From positions 1 to 28,488 of the IMG/VR virus record IMGVR_UViG_3300021598_001044: a stretch of DNA of 28,488 nucleotides. The stretch is one strand, 5' to 3'. Shown here in pieces: positions 1 through 8,229 of this stretch. A program made the position numbers and the translations under genes. The stretch comes from a virus. Each line of letters begins with the position of its first letter. The stretch's first letter is position 1. Below the pieces are notes generated by a model that was given only the letters and a program-made list of their open reading frames with translations, was not told where the DNA came from and ran no database searches.

Positions 1-644
1 CCCATCTCAATACTTTTTTGTAATACTTGAAAATGGCGGGAGATTAAGAAAGGTTCTCCCCCATATATTTCAAATAACTCAACATTAGGTAATATAGTAT
101 TCAAATCGGTCCAAAAATTTTCATTATAATCAGGCCATTGCATTACTTGTTTTCTATCTGCGTTTACTTTTTGTCCAATATCAGTAACTACGTCAGAACC
201 ATATATATCCTTATGTTCCTTTACCCAATTACTAGAACTACCTGGGCTACAAATTCTACATTTTAAATTACATGTGTTACCTAATTTGAGGTCAAGAAAT
301 TTTATCTCACATACAGTATTTTCTGAGTTAATTCTTTCTGGTGTAAAAGTTTCGTGATTTATATTCCATCTTTTATTTTCACGTATTCTTTTACTTTCTT
401 TACCAAATTCTTCTTCCTTCCAACAGGCAGCACAGGCAGTGGGTTTTTTACCTTCTAATAGAGAAGTTCTTAAATTTCGGATAGAAGAAGAATTCCATAC
501 ATCTGATAAGGTGTCTTTACTAAGGGAAAAAAATTCTCCTGTATCCTTTGTATAAAATTCTTGACTCATACAGCAAGGTGCAACAAAACTGTCCGACCGT
601 GCCTCTAAATGCACAAATGGAAGAATACAAAATGTTTTACTCAT
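1..644 (-). CDS. Radical SAM protein with N-terminal Twitch/SPASM-like domain (partial, 3' end outside window)
   Basis: The reverse complement from ATG 644 translates without a stop to the window edge, about 214 residues. It begins MSKTFCILPFVHL and has a Cys pair (APCC) near residue 26, then a CAACWKEE motif, giving the Cys-rich N-terminal module shared by its neighbours. The radical SAM cluster motif is CNLKCRIC (CxxxCxxC), followed by SPGSSSNW and later GGEPFL, the glycine-rich motif that contacts SAM. The family cleaves SAM with a [4Fe-4S] cluster to make a 5'-deoxyadenosyl radical. The substrate is unknown. The C-terminal part lies beyond position 1. The upstream gene's stop overlaps this start by 8 nt, so translation is probably coupled. 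This is the last visible member of a six-gene tandem series. Confidence 0.9.
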   Translation of the reverse strand, partial: MSKTFCILPFVHLEARSDSFVAPCCMSQEFYTKDTGEFFSLSKDTLSDVWNSSSIRNLRTSLLEGKKPTACAACWKEEEFGKESKRIRENKRWNINHETFTPERINSENTVCEIKFLDLKLGNTCNLKCRICSPGSSSNWVKEHKDIYGSDVVTDIGQKVNADRKQVMQWPDYNENFWTDLNTILPNVELFEIYGGEPFLISRHFQVLQKSIEM

Positions 645-1875
645 GAAACATAAAACTCAATTCAGGAAATGTAGAGGTAAAAGATTCCTTTCTAATCTTA
701 TCTAGATGTTTAGTGAGGCTTATAAACTGCTCATGATTTACTGCGTCAAAGGGAGCAGTAATATAATTTTTAGCCAATTCCCATCTATCTAACATGGTCT
801 TACCACAAAGTTTATTTTTCGTGAGAAAGTCAATTTTTTCCTGATATTTTTCTGCTACCTGTAAACGAAAATCTAAAGGAACAACATTTGCTTTATACCA
901 AAGAGGATCAGTTACAATGTTTATATTCATATTATCATATGAAATAAAATTATTATCTATCATGTAATCATAGTACTCAACTAAGGTTGCAAAATTAAAA
1001 ACGCTCAACGTTACACCAATAATAAATTCGACATGTGGAGTTAATGTTTTAATATCACGAATATTTTTTTCTGCTTTGGACCAAGTCAGTCCTTTTCTAA
1101 TGTACTCCGCTCTGGGACCCCATGAATCTAAAGAAGCTAGTACAACAACTTTATCAAATTTCTTCCAATAATCACAGATATGTGTATTTTTAAATACAAC
1201 ATTAGATAAATTGGTGTTATATATCAGATTGATATTTGTTTTGTTGTGTTCAATTAAAAGATTTAAAAATTTATAGTGCTCTTCCATCAGTAAGGGCTCA
1301 CCGCCAGCAAAATACACACTTTCTATTGTAGGTATTATTTCTTCTATCTGTTCCCAAAAAATTTCCCTGGGAATATCGGGTTTAGTTACAACAACACTTC
1401 CCGCAGGTTTGCCTAAAAGAGTATTATGGTCTAATGCCCACTTACTACTAAGCTCAGGGCCACATGTTCTACACCGTAAATTACAAAAATTACTAAATCT
1501 AAAATCAACATAGGGAAGATTCATCTTCTCAACTGTGCCATCTTCTAAAGTCTCATCTACTTTATCAATGTGATGGAAAAAATTACGAGTTATGTCAGTG
1601 CGAAGGCTATTACCACCAAATTCTTCTATCTCGTAGCATCTGCTGCATTCAGGAACATATTCATCGTTTAACATTGCTAAACGATTCTTTTTCATTTGAG
1701 GTGAATTCCATAGATGCTTCAAAGAATTTTCTTTAGAAAGAACCCCTAACGGAGTTTGTGGGTCAGATGTACAACACATGTATGTGTTGCCGTTAGGCCA
1801 TGTATGCATATGTATCCACGGTATTAAACAAAATCTTTTACTTTCTTTTAATAGCTCTTTGTTAAACATGTTCAT
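637..1875 (-). CDS. Radical SAM protein, N-terminal Twitch/SPASM-like type (second of array)
   Basis: 412 aa. The N-terminal cysteine module has C16 in CLIPWIHMH, C34/C35 in YMCC, and C77/C80 in CSRCYEIEE; W56-N57 in a LWNS motif is typical of SPASM-like domains. The radical SAM motif CNLRCRTC uses C131, C135 and C138 and is followed by GPELSSKW. AGGEPLLM near residue 190 is the SAM-binding GGE motif. ASLDSWGPRAEYIRKG is a motif repeated in all full-length paralogs here. The auxiliary-cluster module precedes the radical SAM barrel instead of following it. The start overlaps the upstream gene by 14 nt and the stop overlaps the downstream gene by 8 nt. The reaction is unknown; sulfatase-maturase-like or peptide-modifying chemistry is possible but not shown. 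Confidence 0.93.
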   Translation of the reverse strand: MNMFNKELLKESKRFCLIPWIHMHTWPNGNTYMCCTSDPQTPLGVLSKENSLKHLWNSPQMKKNRLAMLNDEYVPECSRCYEIEEFGGNSLRTDITRNFFHHIDKVDETLEDGTVEKMNLPYVDFRFSNFCNLRCRTCGPELSSKWALDHNTLLGKPAGSVVVTKPDIPREIFWEQIEEIIPTIESVYFAGGEPLLMEEHYKFLNLLIEHNKTNINLIYNTNLSNVVFKNTHICDYWKKFDKVVVLASLDSWGPRAEYIRKGLTWSKAEKNIRDIKTLTPHVEFIIGVTLSVFNFATLVEYYDYMIDNNFISYDNMNINIVTDPLWYKANVVPLDFRLQVAEKYQEKIDFLTKNKLCGKTMLDRWELAKNYITAPFDAVNHEQFISLTKHLDKIRKESFTSTFPELSFMFHE

Positions 1876-3028
1876 CTAATACACTGTTAAAGGTTATGAA
1901 TTTTTCTCGCATACTTTCTATGCTAGGTTTTGACAAATGATTTTTTACATTATCGAAATCCCATGAGTACATGATGTTCCGACACTGCTCTATTATAACA
2001 CTCTTTTTATGTTCTTCTAGATGCCATGCTTGTTGAAATACTGGATCATAAACCCAGTTTATGTGTATTGGAATTTTTTCTTGATGAACTATAAAATCAT
2101 AAAATTCAGCTATATGTTCAATATTATATAGGCTAACAGTTTGTACGACACTTAATTCTATCCAGGATTCCTGTTTTAATTTCCGTAGATTTGCCAACGT
2201 TGTTTCCCACACACTATTGGTTCTGATGTATTCATTTCTTTCTCCCAAATCATCTATGCTTGCACTTATAGTACACTTCTTGAATTGTTTCCAGTAGGCT
2301 AATAATTCATCATCAACATTAGTGAGATTTAAATTGTACCAAAGTTCAATATTATTATTTAATCCGGTCTCAATGAGTTTTTCAAGATAGGAAAAATGTT
2401 TTTTAATTAATGTGGGTTCTCCTCCATTAATGTATATTCTTTTAACATTGTGTGAATGAGATAGCAAATCATCCCAGAAGGTATCACTCTCATACCATGT
2501 GCCACGTTCAATATCTCCATATTTCGTGACGAACGAAAGTTTATGTTCTAACATTTTATGGTCGCGTATCCATTTGGTACTACTTGCAGGATTACATGTT
2601 CGGCATCGAAGATTACACACATTACCCAAGCGAAGTTCGATGAATTCAAAGTCAAGGGAAATAGTACCGTCAGAGTTAGTGTGTTCTACAATATCATCAG
2701 AAAAATATCGCTCATTTTCTTCAATTCGTTTACTTCGTAGTCCCATGCGCTCATCATCATAACAGCGTTTACATGAAGCGGGTTCAACACCGTTTAACAT
2801 TTCTAAACGAACCTGACGATAATAATCACTATTCATGATTTCATTGATGCTGTTCGTGTTTAACGAAAGCCACTCAACCTTATCTCCTTGAAAATTTCTT
2901 GCTCGACTTGCTCCACCTGTGTGGTCTGAAATGCAACACAATGTACAACCACCGTGAGGATGTGTGGCCAAATGTTTCCAAGGCAATGAGCAAATTTTAC
3001 CGTACGGATTGTCTATTCCACCAGTCAT
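1862..3028 (-). CDS. Radical SAM protein, N-terminal Twitch/SPASM-like type (third of array)
   Basis: 388 aa, the shortest complete paralog. N-terminal module: CSLPWKHLATHPHGG then LCC, and CKRCYDDE. Radical SAM motif: CNLRCRTC followed by NPASSTKW. SAM motif: NGGEPTLI. Downstream there is SASIDDLGERNEYIRTN, matching the S-x-D-x-x-G...EYIR signature of its neighbours. Domain order is the same as in the others: Cys module, radical SAM barrel, C-terminal tail. Overlaps of 14 nt downstream and 32 nt upstream make independent transcription unlikely. It groups by eye with the 637-1875 and 2997-4385 genes (PW...CC signature), not with the two 516-aa copies. Substrate unknown. Confidence 0.93.
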   Translation of the reverse strand: MTGGIDNPYGKICSLPWKHLATHPHGGCTLCCISDHTGGASRARNFQGDKVEWLSLNTNSINEIMNSDYYRQVRLEMLNGVEPASCKRCYDDERMGLRSKRIEENERYFSDDIVEHTNSDGTISLDFEFIELRLGNVCNLRCRTCNPASSTKWIRDHKMLEHKLSFVTKYGDIERGTWYESDTFWDDLLSHSHNVKRIYINGGEPTLIKKHFSYLEKLIETGLNNNIELWYNLNLTNVDDELLAYWKQFKKCTISASIDDLGERNEYIRTNSVWETTLANLRKLKQESWIELSVVQTVSLYNIEHIAEFYDFIVHQEKIPIHINWVYDPVFQQAWHLEEHKKSVIIEQCRNIMYSWDFDNVKNHLSKPSIESMREKFITFNSVLDEHV

Positions 3029-4385
3029 ATAATTCTGTATCCTGTTTGTAAATATCTTCGATAGTATATAGTTCTCCGCGAACTTTATCTAATTGTCGAT
3101 GCCAATTTCTTCCATTAAAGAATTTTTCTTCGGCATCTGAAAATTGTTCCTGGAAGGTCGGGCGCTTCTTCATCTCGTTTAACGTGTTTATTAGTGAGTA
3201 GCTTTTACCTGTTGCCCGAGGTGTCATATATGCCAATAGTTCGTCAATTTTTCTATCTAGAATATGTCGTGGCCATGCAAAAGGACTCAACACAATATCG
3301 GGATGAAATGCAAACATAATTTTTGTTTCAATACGCACATTTAATTCCAATGATAAATCAAACAAATCTTTTAATGCAAACATGCCTGGTCCTGTAATAG
3401 TCAAGTCAAACAACATTCTATCTTGACCACCTGGAATTTGTAAACCTTGTTTGAAATTGTTTAACCATATATCCCATTTAATACCTTTACGAATATATTC
3501 AACAATGTCGCCCGTGCCATCAATACTGGCACACATCAACCAATCTTTAAATTGTGGGAGATAGTCATATAAGTTCTTGCCATAGTATTCCACACGACTT
3601 AAATTGCTATTATATCGAAGATAACAATTTTTTGCACTACCGTTTTTAATCATTTCCTCCAATGCCCACCAATGTATCTCATACATCAGCGGTTCCCCTC
3701 CGACCCAGTAACATTCCTCAACAATGCCGCGAGAAATGGCATCACGAAATTCAGGCTCCACAACATCAATCTGGAATTTCTGCATCTTCTCTTTGACTTC
3801 AGGAATCATGAAGGGCTGGTGTTCAGGTGTCCAGAACCCATGTTTCTTCTTTTCAGCCTCCCAGGATGAACTAAGCTGTTCACCACACATTCTACATTTG
3901 AAATTACAAATGTTAGAGTACCGATAATCAAATGAAATGGGTTCCATAGTTGTGAATCCTGTTTCATCCGTCTTGGTAAATGCCTCTTGAATCTTGTGTT
4001 GAAATAACGCACCCGTGAACCATTTACGATAACTACTAACACTCAAAATGTCATCGTTACATACATCACACTGAGGGATACGTTCACCTGCCATGAGTTT
4101 TTTACGAATATCCTTCATGTACTCACTATTCCAGTGTTCCTTAAGTGACACAGGATTGAAATCATCTGCTGATGTTTTTGATGCTTTTACTTCACCATAT
4201 CGTTCATCATTTGATGCATCAATGTATTGTTTTTGAAAACTATGTTCCTCACGGCTGGCACAACACAACCTACGTTCTCCTTGCGGGGAGATGTAGGTGT
4301 GTGTCCAAGGTGCCATACAAAATACTTTATTTGGACTCTCAGGATCCAGCTGGCCATGTTGCCAGATTGGAAGAATCTTACTCAT
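2997..4385 (-). CDS. Radical SAM protein, N-terminal Twitch/SPASM-like type (fourth of array)
   Basis: 462 aa. A short N-terminal extension precedes CMAPWTHTYISPQGERRLCC and CDVCNDD, the cysteine module. The radical SAM motif is CNFKCRMC followed by GEQLSSSW. VGGEPLMYE is the SAM-binding motif, and ASIDGTGDIVEYIRKG matches the paralog signature. An insertion between the radical SAM cysteines and the GGE motif makes it longer than the previous two. Its stop overlaps the next gene by 32 nt and its start overlaps the upstream gene's stop by 8 nt. It probably comes from ancient duplication within a phage cluster, since similarity to its neighbours is now mostly confined to motifs. Function unknown beyond radical SAM chemistry. 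Confidence 0.93.
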   Translation of the reverse strand: MSKILPIWQHGQLDPESPNKVFCMAPWTHTYISPQGERRLCCASREEHSFQKQYIDASNDERYGEVKASKTSADDFNPVSLKEHWNSEYMKDIRKKLMAGERIPQCDVCNDDILSVSSYRKWFTGALFQHKIQEAFTKTDETGFTTMEPISFDYRYSNICNFKCRMCGEQLSSSWEAEKKKHGFWTPEHQPFMIPEVKEKMQKFQIDVVEPEFRDAISRGIVEECYWVGGEPLMYEIHWWALEEMIKNGSAKNCYLRYNSNLSRVEYYGKNLYDYLPQFKDWLMCASIDGTGDIVEYIRKGIKWDIWLNNFKQGLQIPGGQDRMLFDLTITGPGMFALKDLFDLSLELNVRIETKIMFAFHPDIVLSPFAWPRHILDRKIDELLAYMTPRATGKSYSLINTLNEMKKRPTFQEQFSDAEEKFFNGRNWHRQLDKVRGELYTIEDIYKQDTELYDWWNRQSVR

Positions 4386-5928
4386 TGGCTCCTAACTCAT
4401 CCTTGAGGGTATTCCATCCATGAGATGTATCTTCATCATATCCTGCCGTAGTGGCAGGATCTCCTGCCATGTCATGTATAACATTTAATTCCTTACGATA
4501 CCGATTATTCTTGATTTCATCTTCTGTTGGCACCGGAACATCAATACTATCAATGAAGTCTACAAATTCCTTCGGAAATGTTTCACGGAAATTTTTTCCT
4601 CGACGCACATCATATTGTAAGTAGAAATTTTTGAAATCATTATACAACATGTCCTTCTCGGCAGTATTTTTATGTGGTGTGTCAACACTATCAAGATAAT
4701 CAATTAGTCGCTCCACATGAGCTTGCTCCCATGGGCTTAATAGTGTGAGACCGTTCATATCCTTCTCTCCTTTCACAAGAACAGCATCAAGCCAAATTCG
4801 AAGTTTATCACGGAATTTCTCCTTCATGTCTTTGGGCAGTACAGCTGCACTTTGAAATGATGGGAAACGAAGAATGTTTAATGACATGTTCATGTACTGA
4901 CGACCATATTTTCTCTTGAACTCAAACATATCATCCATAAATTCTGTGATTGATGATAAACACAGGCTGTTAATGGTCATCATCATATGTAAACTTTCAA
5001 GATTACCCTCAGAAATTAACCGATGTAAGTTGTTCTTCCATTCCTCATATTTCATACCATCACGAATATATTCGGAATGTTTACCCACTGATTCATTTGA
5101 AGTGTAAATTTGAAAACGAGGTACATGATGACTAGCCTCAATCAACTTGTCCAGTGTTTCTTGTTTTTTCGGTACAAGATTTGAGTTCATGGCAAATCGC
5201 ATATTTCTACCACGTTCCGGATTTTGCTTGAACCAATCAAATAACTTCCAGACTGACGGTGCCATCAAAGGTTCGCCGCCTGTGATACGGATTTCTTCAA
5301 GATTATCTGCCAAATCTGATTCCCACCAACGCCAAAATGCCTTGACATACGGATTCTCATCCTCGTGACGATATCCTTGAGCCCAGGGTGCAACATCAAT
5401 GAAATGTCCTCGTCCATCACTTACAATATTTCTATATGGACCTAAAGTTTTAATGTCTTTCACCCAGGTTGTTGAGAAGGCAGGGTTACAATATGAACAT
5501 GCAAAATTACAAGTCCGTTCAAAAGAAATTTCTAGTGTACGAAGCGTAACATCATCCTGCCAATTCATTGTACTGGCACGAAGAATGTCCGCATCCTTGT
5601 AAATTTCTGTTTTGTATACTCGGTCAGAGACATTGTTTCTTCCGATATCTTCCACCTTCCAACAATACTCACATTCTGCTGGGCGTGTACCTTCTTGCAT
5701 GTACTTACGCATTAGCTTTTTATGTTTTGTGTTGTGAATGGCAGAAGGATTTGCTTCCAATTCTGCGACATCAATGTTATGACCAGGAGGATGGTGACAA
5801 CTTGTAGTCTGTCCATGTCCCAACCAAATGGTTGCATTATACCATTTGGCAGCACAGAAACTTGGGCTGACACTATCAATCATTCGTTTCTTGAATTCTA
5901 AGAAGTTTTCATCTGAACGTCTAGTCAT
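4378..5928 (-). CDS. Radical SAM protein, 516-aa subtype A (fifth of array)
   Basis: 516 aa. The N-terminal module differs from the preceding four: CAAKWYNATIWLGHGQTTSC followed by HHPPGH, then CEYCWKVED. The radical SAM motif is CNFACSYC followed by NPAFSTTW. TGGEPLMAP is the SAM motif, and SNESVGKHSEYIRDG replaces the SxDG signature with SNES. With its 516-aa upstream neighbour it forms a subtype marked by AKW, SC(H/Y)HPP and a long C-terminal region ending in a KNFRETFPKEF-like segment. The stop overlaps the next gene by 8 nt, and the start overlaps the upstream stop by 4 nt (ATGA). Substrate unknown. The HHPP motif after the second cysteine may affect auxiliary cluster ligation, but this is inference. 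Confidence 0.93.
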   Translation of the reverse strand: MTRRSDENFLEFKKRMIDSVSPSFCAAKWYNATIWLGHGQTTSCHHPPGHNIDVAELEANPSAIHNTKHKKLMRKYMQEGTRPAECEYCWKVEDIGRNNVSDRVYKTEIYKDADILRASTMNWQDDVTLRTLEISFERTCNFACSYCNPAFSTTWVKDIKTLGPYRNIVSDGRGHFIDVAPWAQGYRHEDENPYVKAFWRWWESDLADNLEEIRITGGEPLMAPSVWKLFDWFKQNPERGRNMRFAMNSNLVPKKQETLDKLIEASHHVPRFQIYTSNESVGKHSEYIRDGMKYEEWKNNLHRLISEGNLESLHMMMTINSLCLSSITEFMDDMFEFKRKYGRQYMNMSLNILRFPSFQSAAVLPKDMKEKFRDKLRIWLDAVLVKGEKDMNGLTLLSPWEQAHVERLIDYLDSVDTPHKNTAEKDMLYNDFKNFYLQYDVRRGKNFRETFPKEFVDFIDSIDVPVPTEDEIKNNRYRKELNVIHDMAGDPATTAGYDEDTSHGWNTLKDELGANE

Positions 5929-7475
5929 CTATTGTATGCCTCATGTTTACATTCTAAAAAGAATTGTTCGTATTCTGGGAAGGTTTTCACAAAATTTGTA
6001 TTTCTTCTCTTATCGTGTTCTTGAATGAAACGATAAAAGTTTTCTTTATTGTCACGAAGTTGTTGACTATCTATACCTTCCTCCATCAAGGCTAGATTAC
6101 GCTTCAACTTTAAAATTTCATATGGCTTGAATCCCGTGAATGTCTCGGAGTAATCTTCACCCTGAACATTGTCTTCCATGAATTTAATGATATCCTGTAT
6201 TTTTTCAACACCTTCCGGTCCTGCATTTTGAATCATGAACCATGTGGGATATCGAAGAACTGGAATATCAAACCAAATTCTCTGAAATTTCTTTTTTACA
6301 AAAGGAGGATGTACAACACCGTGTGTGGGAGCAACTTCTACAACATAATCTTGTTGGTGCTTACCTCCAAATTCTTCGCGCAGGTCTAGGATCATCTGTA
6401 AAAACTGTTTCAAACTAGGAATACTGAGAATATTGAATGTATTGATGAAACTTACACTTGTATGTCGTGTTTCTCTCAAAAACGTTCTCACATTATTCAG
6501 TAATCTTGGAAATTCCATACCATGACGCATATACTCAGCTTGCTCACCATAACCATCACAACTCACAAATAACATGAAGTGTTTGAAGGCAGATTGAATA
6601 TACCAGTTGTTATTCGTTTCAGGATTTACGTTGTGTGTATCTTCAAAAACACGGATGGTTTCCATGTCTTTAACTGTGCTCATGAATTTTTCAAATAATT
6701 CTTGACGCGGAGGACACATGTTAGAAGTAATGGATAACTCTATCTGTCCATGGGGGTGATTGTTAACATAGTCTAGAACCTTATAGGTATTGGCATCCAT
6801 TAAAGGTTCGCCGCCCGTCATTCGAAATACACGGAGATTATGATAAATTTGTGGCCACCAGTCCCAAAATGCCTGAACATACGGATTATCTTTCTGTGCA
6901 ACGTCCAAAGGCATCAAATTCATATTTTCTAACGCCTTAACATCATTGTGTTCAAAATTTTTCAATGCATAGGGACCAAATGTTTTGACTTCATCATGCC
7001 AGGTGGTACTTAAATGCGGGCTGCAGTACATACACTTGAAATTACAGGCTTGATTGAAGTTTACCTCAACATATCTTGGCGACACATCCCATTCAGCCCC
7101 ATTTTTCACAACCTCATCAAATACAGGTGCAGCCCACCATTCACTACTTCTATAATGACGGTCGCTCATATGCCCCTCTACACCTCCGCCGGGTGCATCT
7201 TCCATTTTCCAACAATAAGAACAACCAGCAGGACGTTTTCCCTCCATCATCATCCGTCGTTCTTCAATTTTTTGAGGTGTATTATGTAACACACCCGGAT
7301 TCTTTTTCAAAAGTTCAACCGGGATGGAATGTGTGGGCGGGTGATAGCAACTCTGTGTTCTTCCTTGAGGCAAATGTAGAGAAACCTGAAGCCATTTTGC
7401 AAGACACATTGAGGAACTTACACCATTCAATTTTTCACGCATTATTTCTGCGCTATTATGATATTCTATAGTCAT
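5925..7475 (-). CDS. Radical SAM protein, 516-aa subtype B (sixth of array)
   Basis: 516 aa, equal in length to its downstream neighbour and clearly paralogous to it. N-terminal module: CLAKWLQVSLHLPQGRTQSC followed by YHPPTH, then CSYCWKMEDAPGGG. The radical SAM motif CNFKCMYC is followed by SPHLSTTW. TGGEPLMDA is the SAM motif, and VSCDGYGEQAEYMRHG is the EYIR-type signature. The C-terminus carries KNTNF-like and TFPEYEQFF elements also seen in the other 516-aa copy. The start at 7475 has no clear Shine-Dalgarno sequence and follows a 35-nt gap after the methyltransferase, so expression probably depends on read-through from upstream. Substrate unknown. Confidence 0.93.
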   Translation of the reverse strand: MTIEYHNSAEIMREKLNGVSSSMCLAKWLQVSLHLPQGRTQSCYHPPTHSIPVELLKKNPGVLHNTPQKIEERRMMMEGKRPAGCSYCWKMEDAPGGGVEGHMSDRHYRSSEWWAAPVFDEVVKNGAEWDVSPRYVEVNFNQACNFKCMYCSPHLSTTWHDEVKTFGPYALKNFEHNDVKALENMNLMPLDVAQKDNPYVQAFWDWWPQIYHNLRVFRMTGGEPLMDANTYKVLDYVNNHPHGQIELSITSNMCPPRQELFEKFMSTVKDMETIRVFEDTHNVNPETNNNWYIQSAFKHFMLFVSCDGYGEQAEYMRHGMEFPRLLNNVRTFLRETRHTSVSFINTFNILSIPSLKQFLQMILDLREEFGGKHQQDYVVEVAPTHGVVHPPFVKKKFQRIWFDIPVLRYPTWFMIQNAGPEGVEKIQDIIKFMEDNVQGEDYSETFTGFKPYEILKLKRNLALMEEGIDSQQLRDNKENFYRFIQEHDKRRNTNFVKTFPEYEQFFLECKHEAYNR

Positions 7476-7510
7476 GAGTGCACATATTTAAAAGTTTGTA
7501 CAGTAAAAAA

Positions 7511-8125
7511 TCACTTCACACCTATAATCATAAAACGAGTAAATTGTTTACAATCTAAAGATCCAGTCATACGAACATTCATTAGAATGAACGGCGCATA
7601 AAATTCTTCCAACGTGTCTACACAATTAACATGTTCATCACAATCAAAATAGTTATTGCTTTGCAAAGCAATAACAGTATTATTGGGTATTTTTCTATAC
7701 CAGGTATCAAGAATTTTTTGGTTTACGTGTTCAACTGAAGTATTAATTACCAAAGAATCATCGCTATAATCAGAAAAATTTTCCATTTTTTCTGTGATAA
7801 AGTTTATTCTAGAATCATGATTACATAATGCAGCTCCTATTGCTGCACATTCAGGATCCTGGTCAATAGAAAAAACTTTCACATGGGGATATGTATCCAC
7901 TATCATTTGTGATAGAATTCCGTACCATCCCCCGAATATGTATACGTTTGAAAAATTTTTAGTGTTGGTATTACAAAGATTTTCCACTAACCAAACCTTA
8001 CTTTTAATTTGGCTCTCCCAAAAATTTTCTAAAATACGATATTGTTTAGAAGAATCATGTTGATAGCTACGAATAACATTCATCCATTGAATGATTCTTT
8101 CAGGTGCTATTGTAACAGTTTTCAT
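7511..8125 (-). CDS. Class I SAM-dependent methyltransferase-like protein
   Basis: 204 aa. NVYIFGGWYGILSQMI near residues 60-76 fits motif I of a Rossmann-fold methyltransferase (GxxYG type). KVFSIDQDPECAAIG fits the acidic motif II that holds the SAM ribose. LVINTSVEHV resembles the motif IV region, where the catalytic residues usually lie. The protein is compact and has no recognisable target-recognition domain, so DNA, peptide and small-molecule substrates all remain possible. Its ATG overlaps the stop of the 35-aa ORF as ATGA. It sits at the head of the radical SAM array, so joint action on one substrate is plausible but unproven. Confidence 0.75.
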   Translation of the reverse strand: MKTVTIAPERIIQWMNVIRSYQHDSSKQYRILENFWESQIKSKVWLVENLCNTNTKNFSNVYIFGGWYGILSQMIVDTYPHVKVFSIDQDPECAAIGAALCNHDSRINFITEKMENFSDYSDDSLVINTSVEHVNQKILDTWYRKIPNNTVIALQSNNYFDCDEHVNCVDTLEEFYAPFILMNVRMTGSLDCKQFTRFMIIGVK

Positions 8126-8229
8126 GGATAAATGAATTCATCGTTATTGTTCTTTTTTTGTCTGTAAAATTTATAATCTAGCAACTTTGTGATAAGCCAA
8201 TCAACAATTTTATCTACAATTTTCATCAT
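8122..8229 (-). CDS. 35-aa peptide coupled to GMP reductase and methyltransferase genes
   Basis: A short ORF starting ATGATG at 8229 overlaps the GMP reductase stop (TGA at 8228-8226). Its own stop TGA overlaps the methyltransferase start as ATGA at 8125-8122. The peptide starts MMKIVDKIVDWLITKLLDYK and ends in a polar NNNDEFIYP tail. The first 22 residues look like an amphipathic helix. The double start/stop overlap, the same coupling seen elsewhere in the window, is the main evidence that it is translated. No family is recognised. It could be a membrane-associated peptide, a small regulator, or a substrate peptide for the neighbouring methyltransferase and radical SAM enzymes; the last is speculation. 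Confidence 0.6.
   Translation of the reverse strand: MMKIVDKIVDWLITKLLDYKFYRQKKNNNDEFIYP

Noticed and set aside
7476-7510. Separate promoter for the radical SAM array
   Set aside because: The 35-nt gap has an AT-rich stretch but no properly spaced -35/-10 pair.
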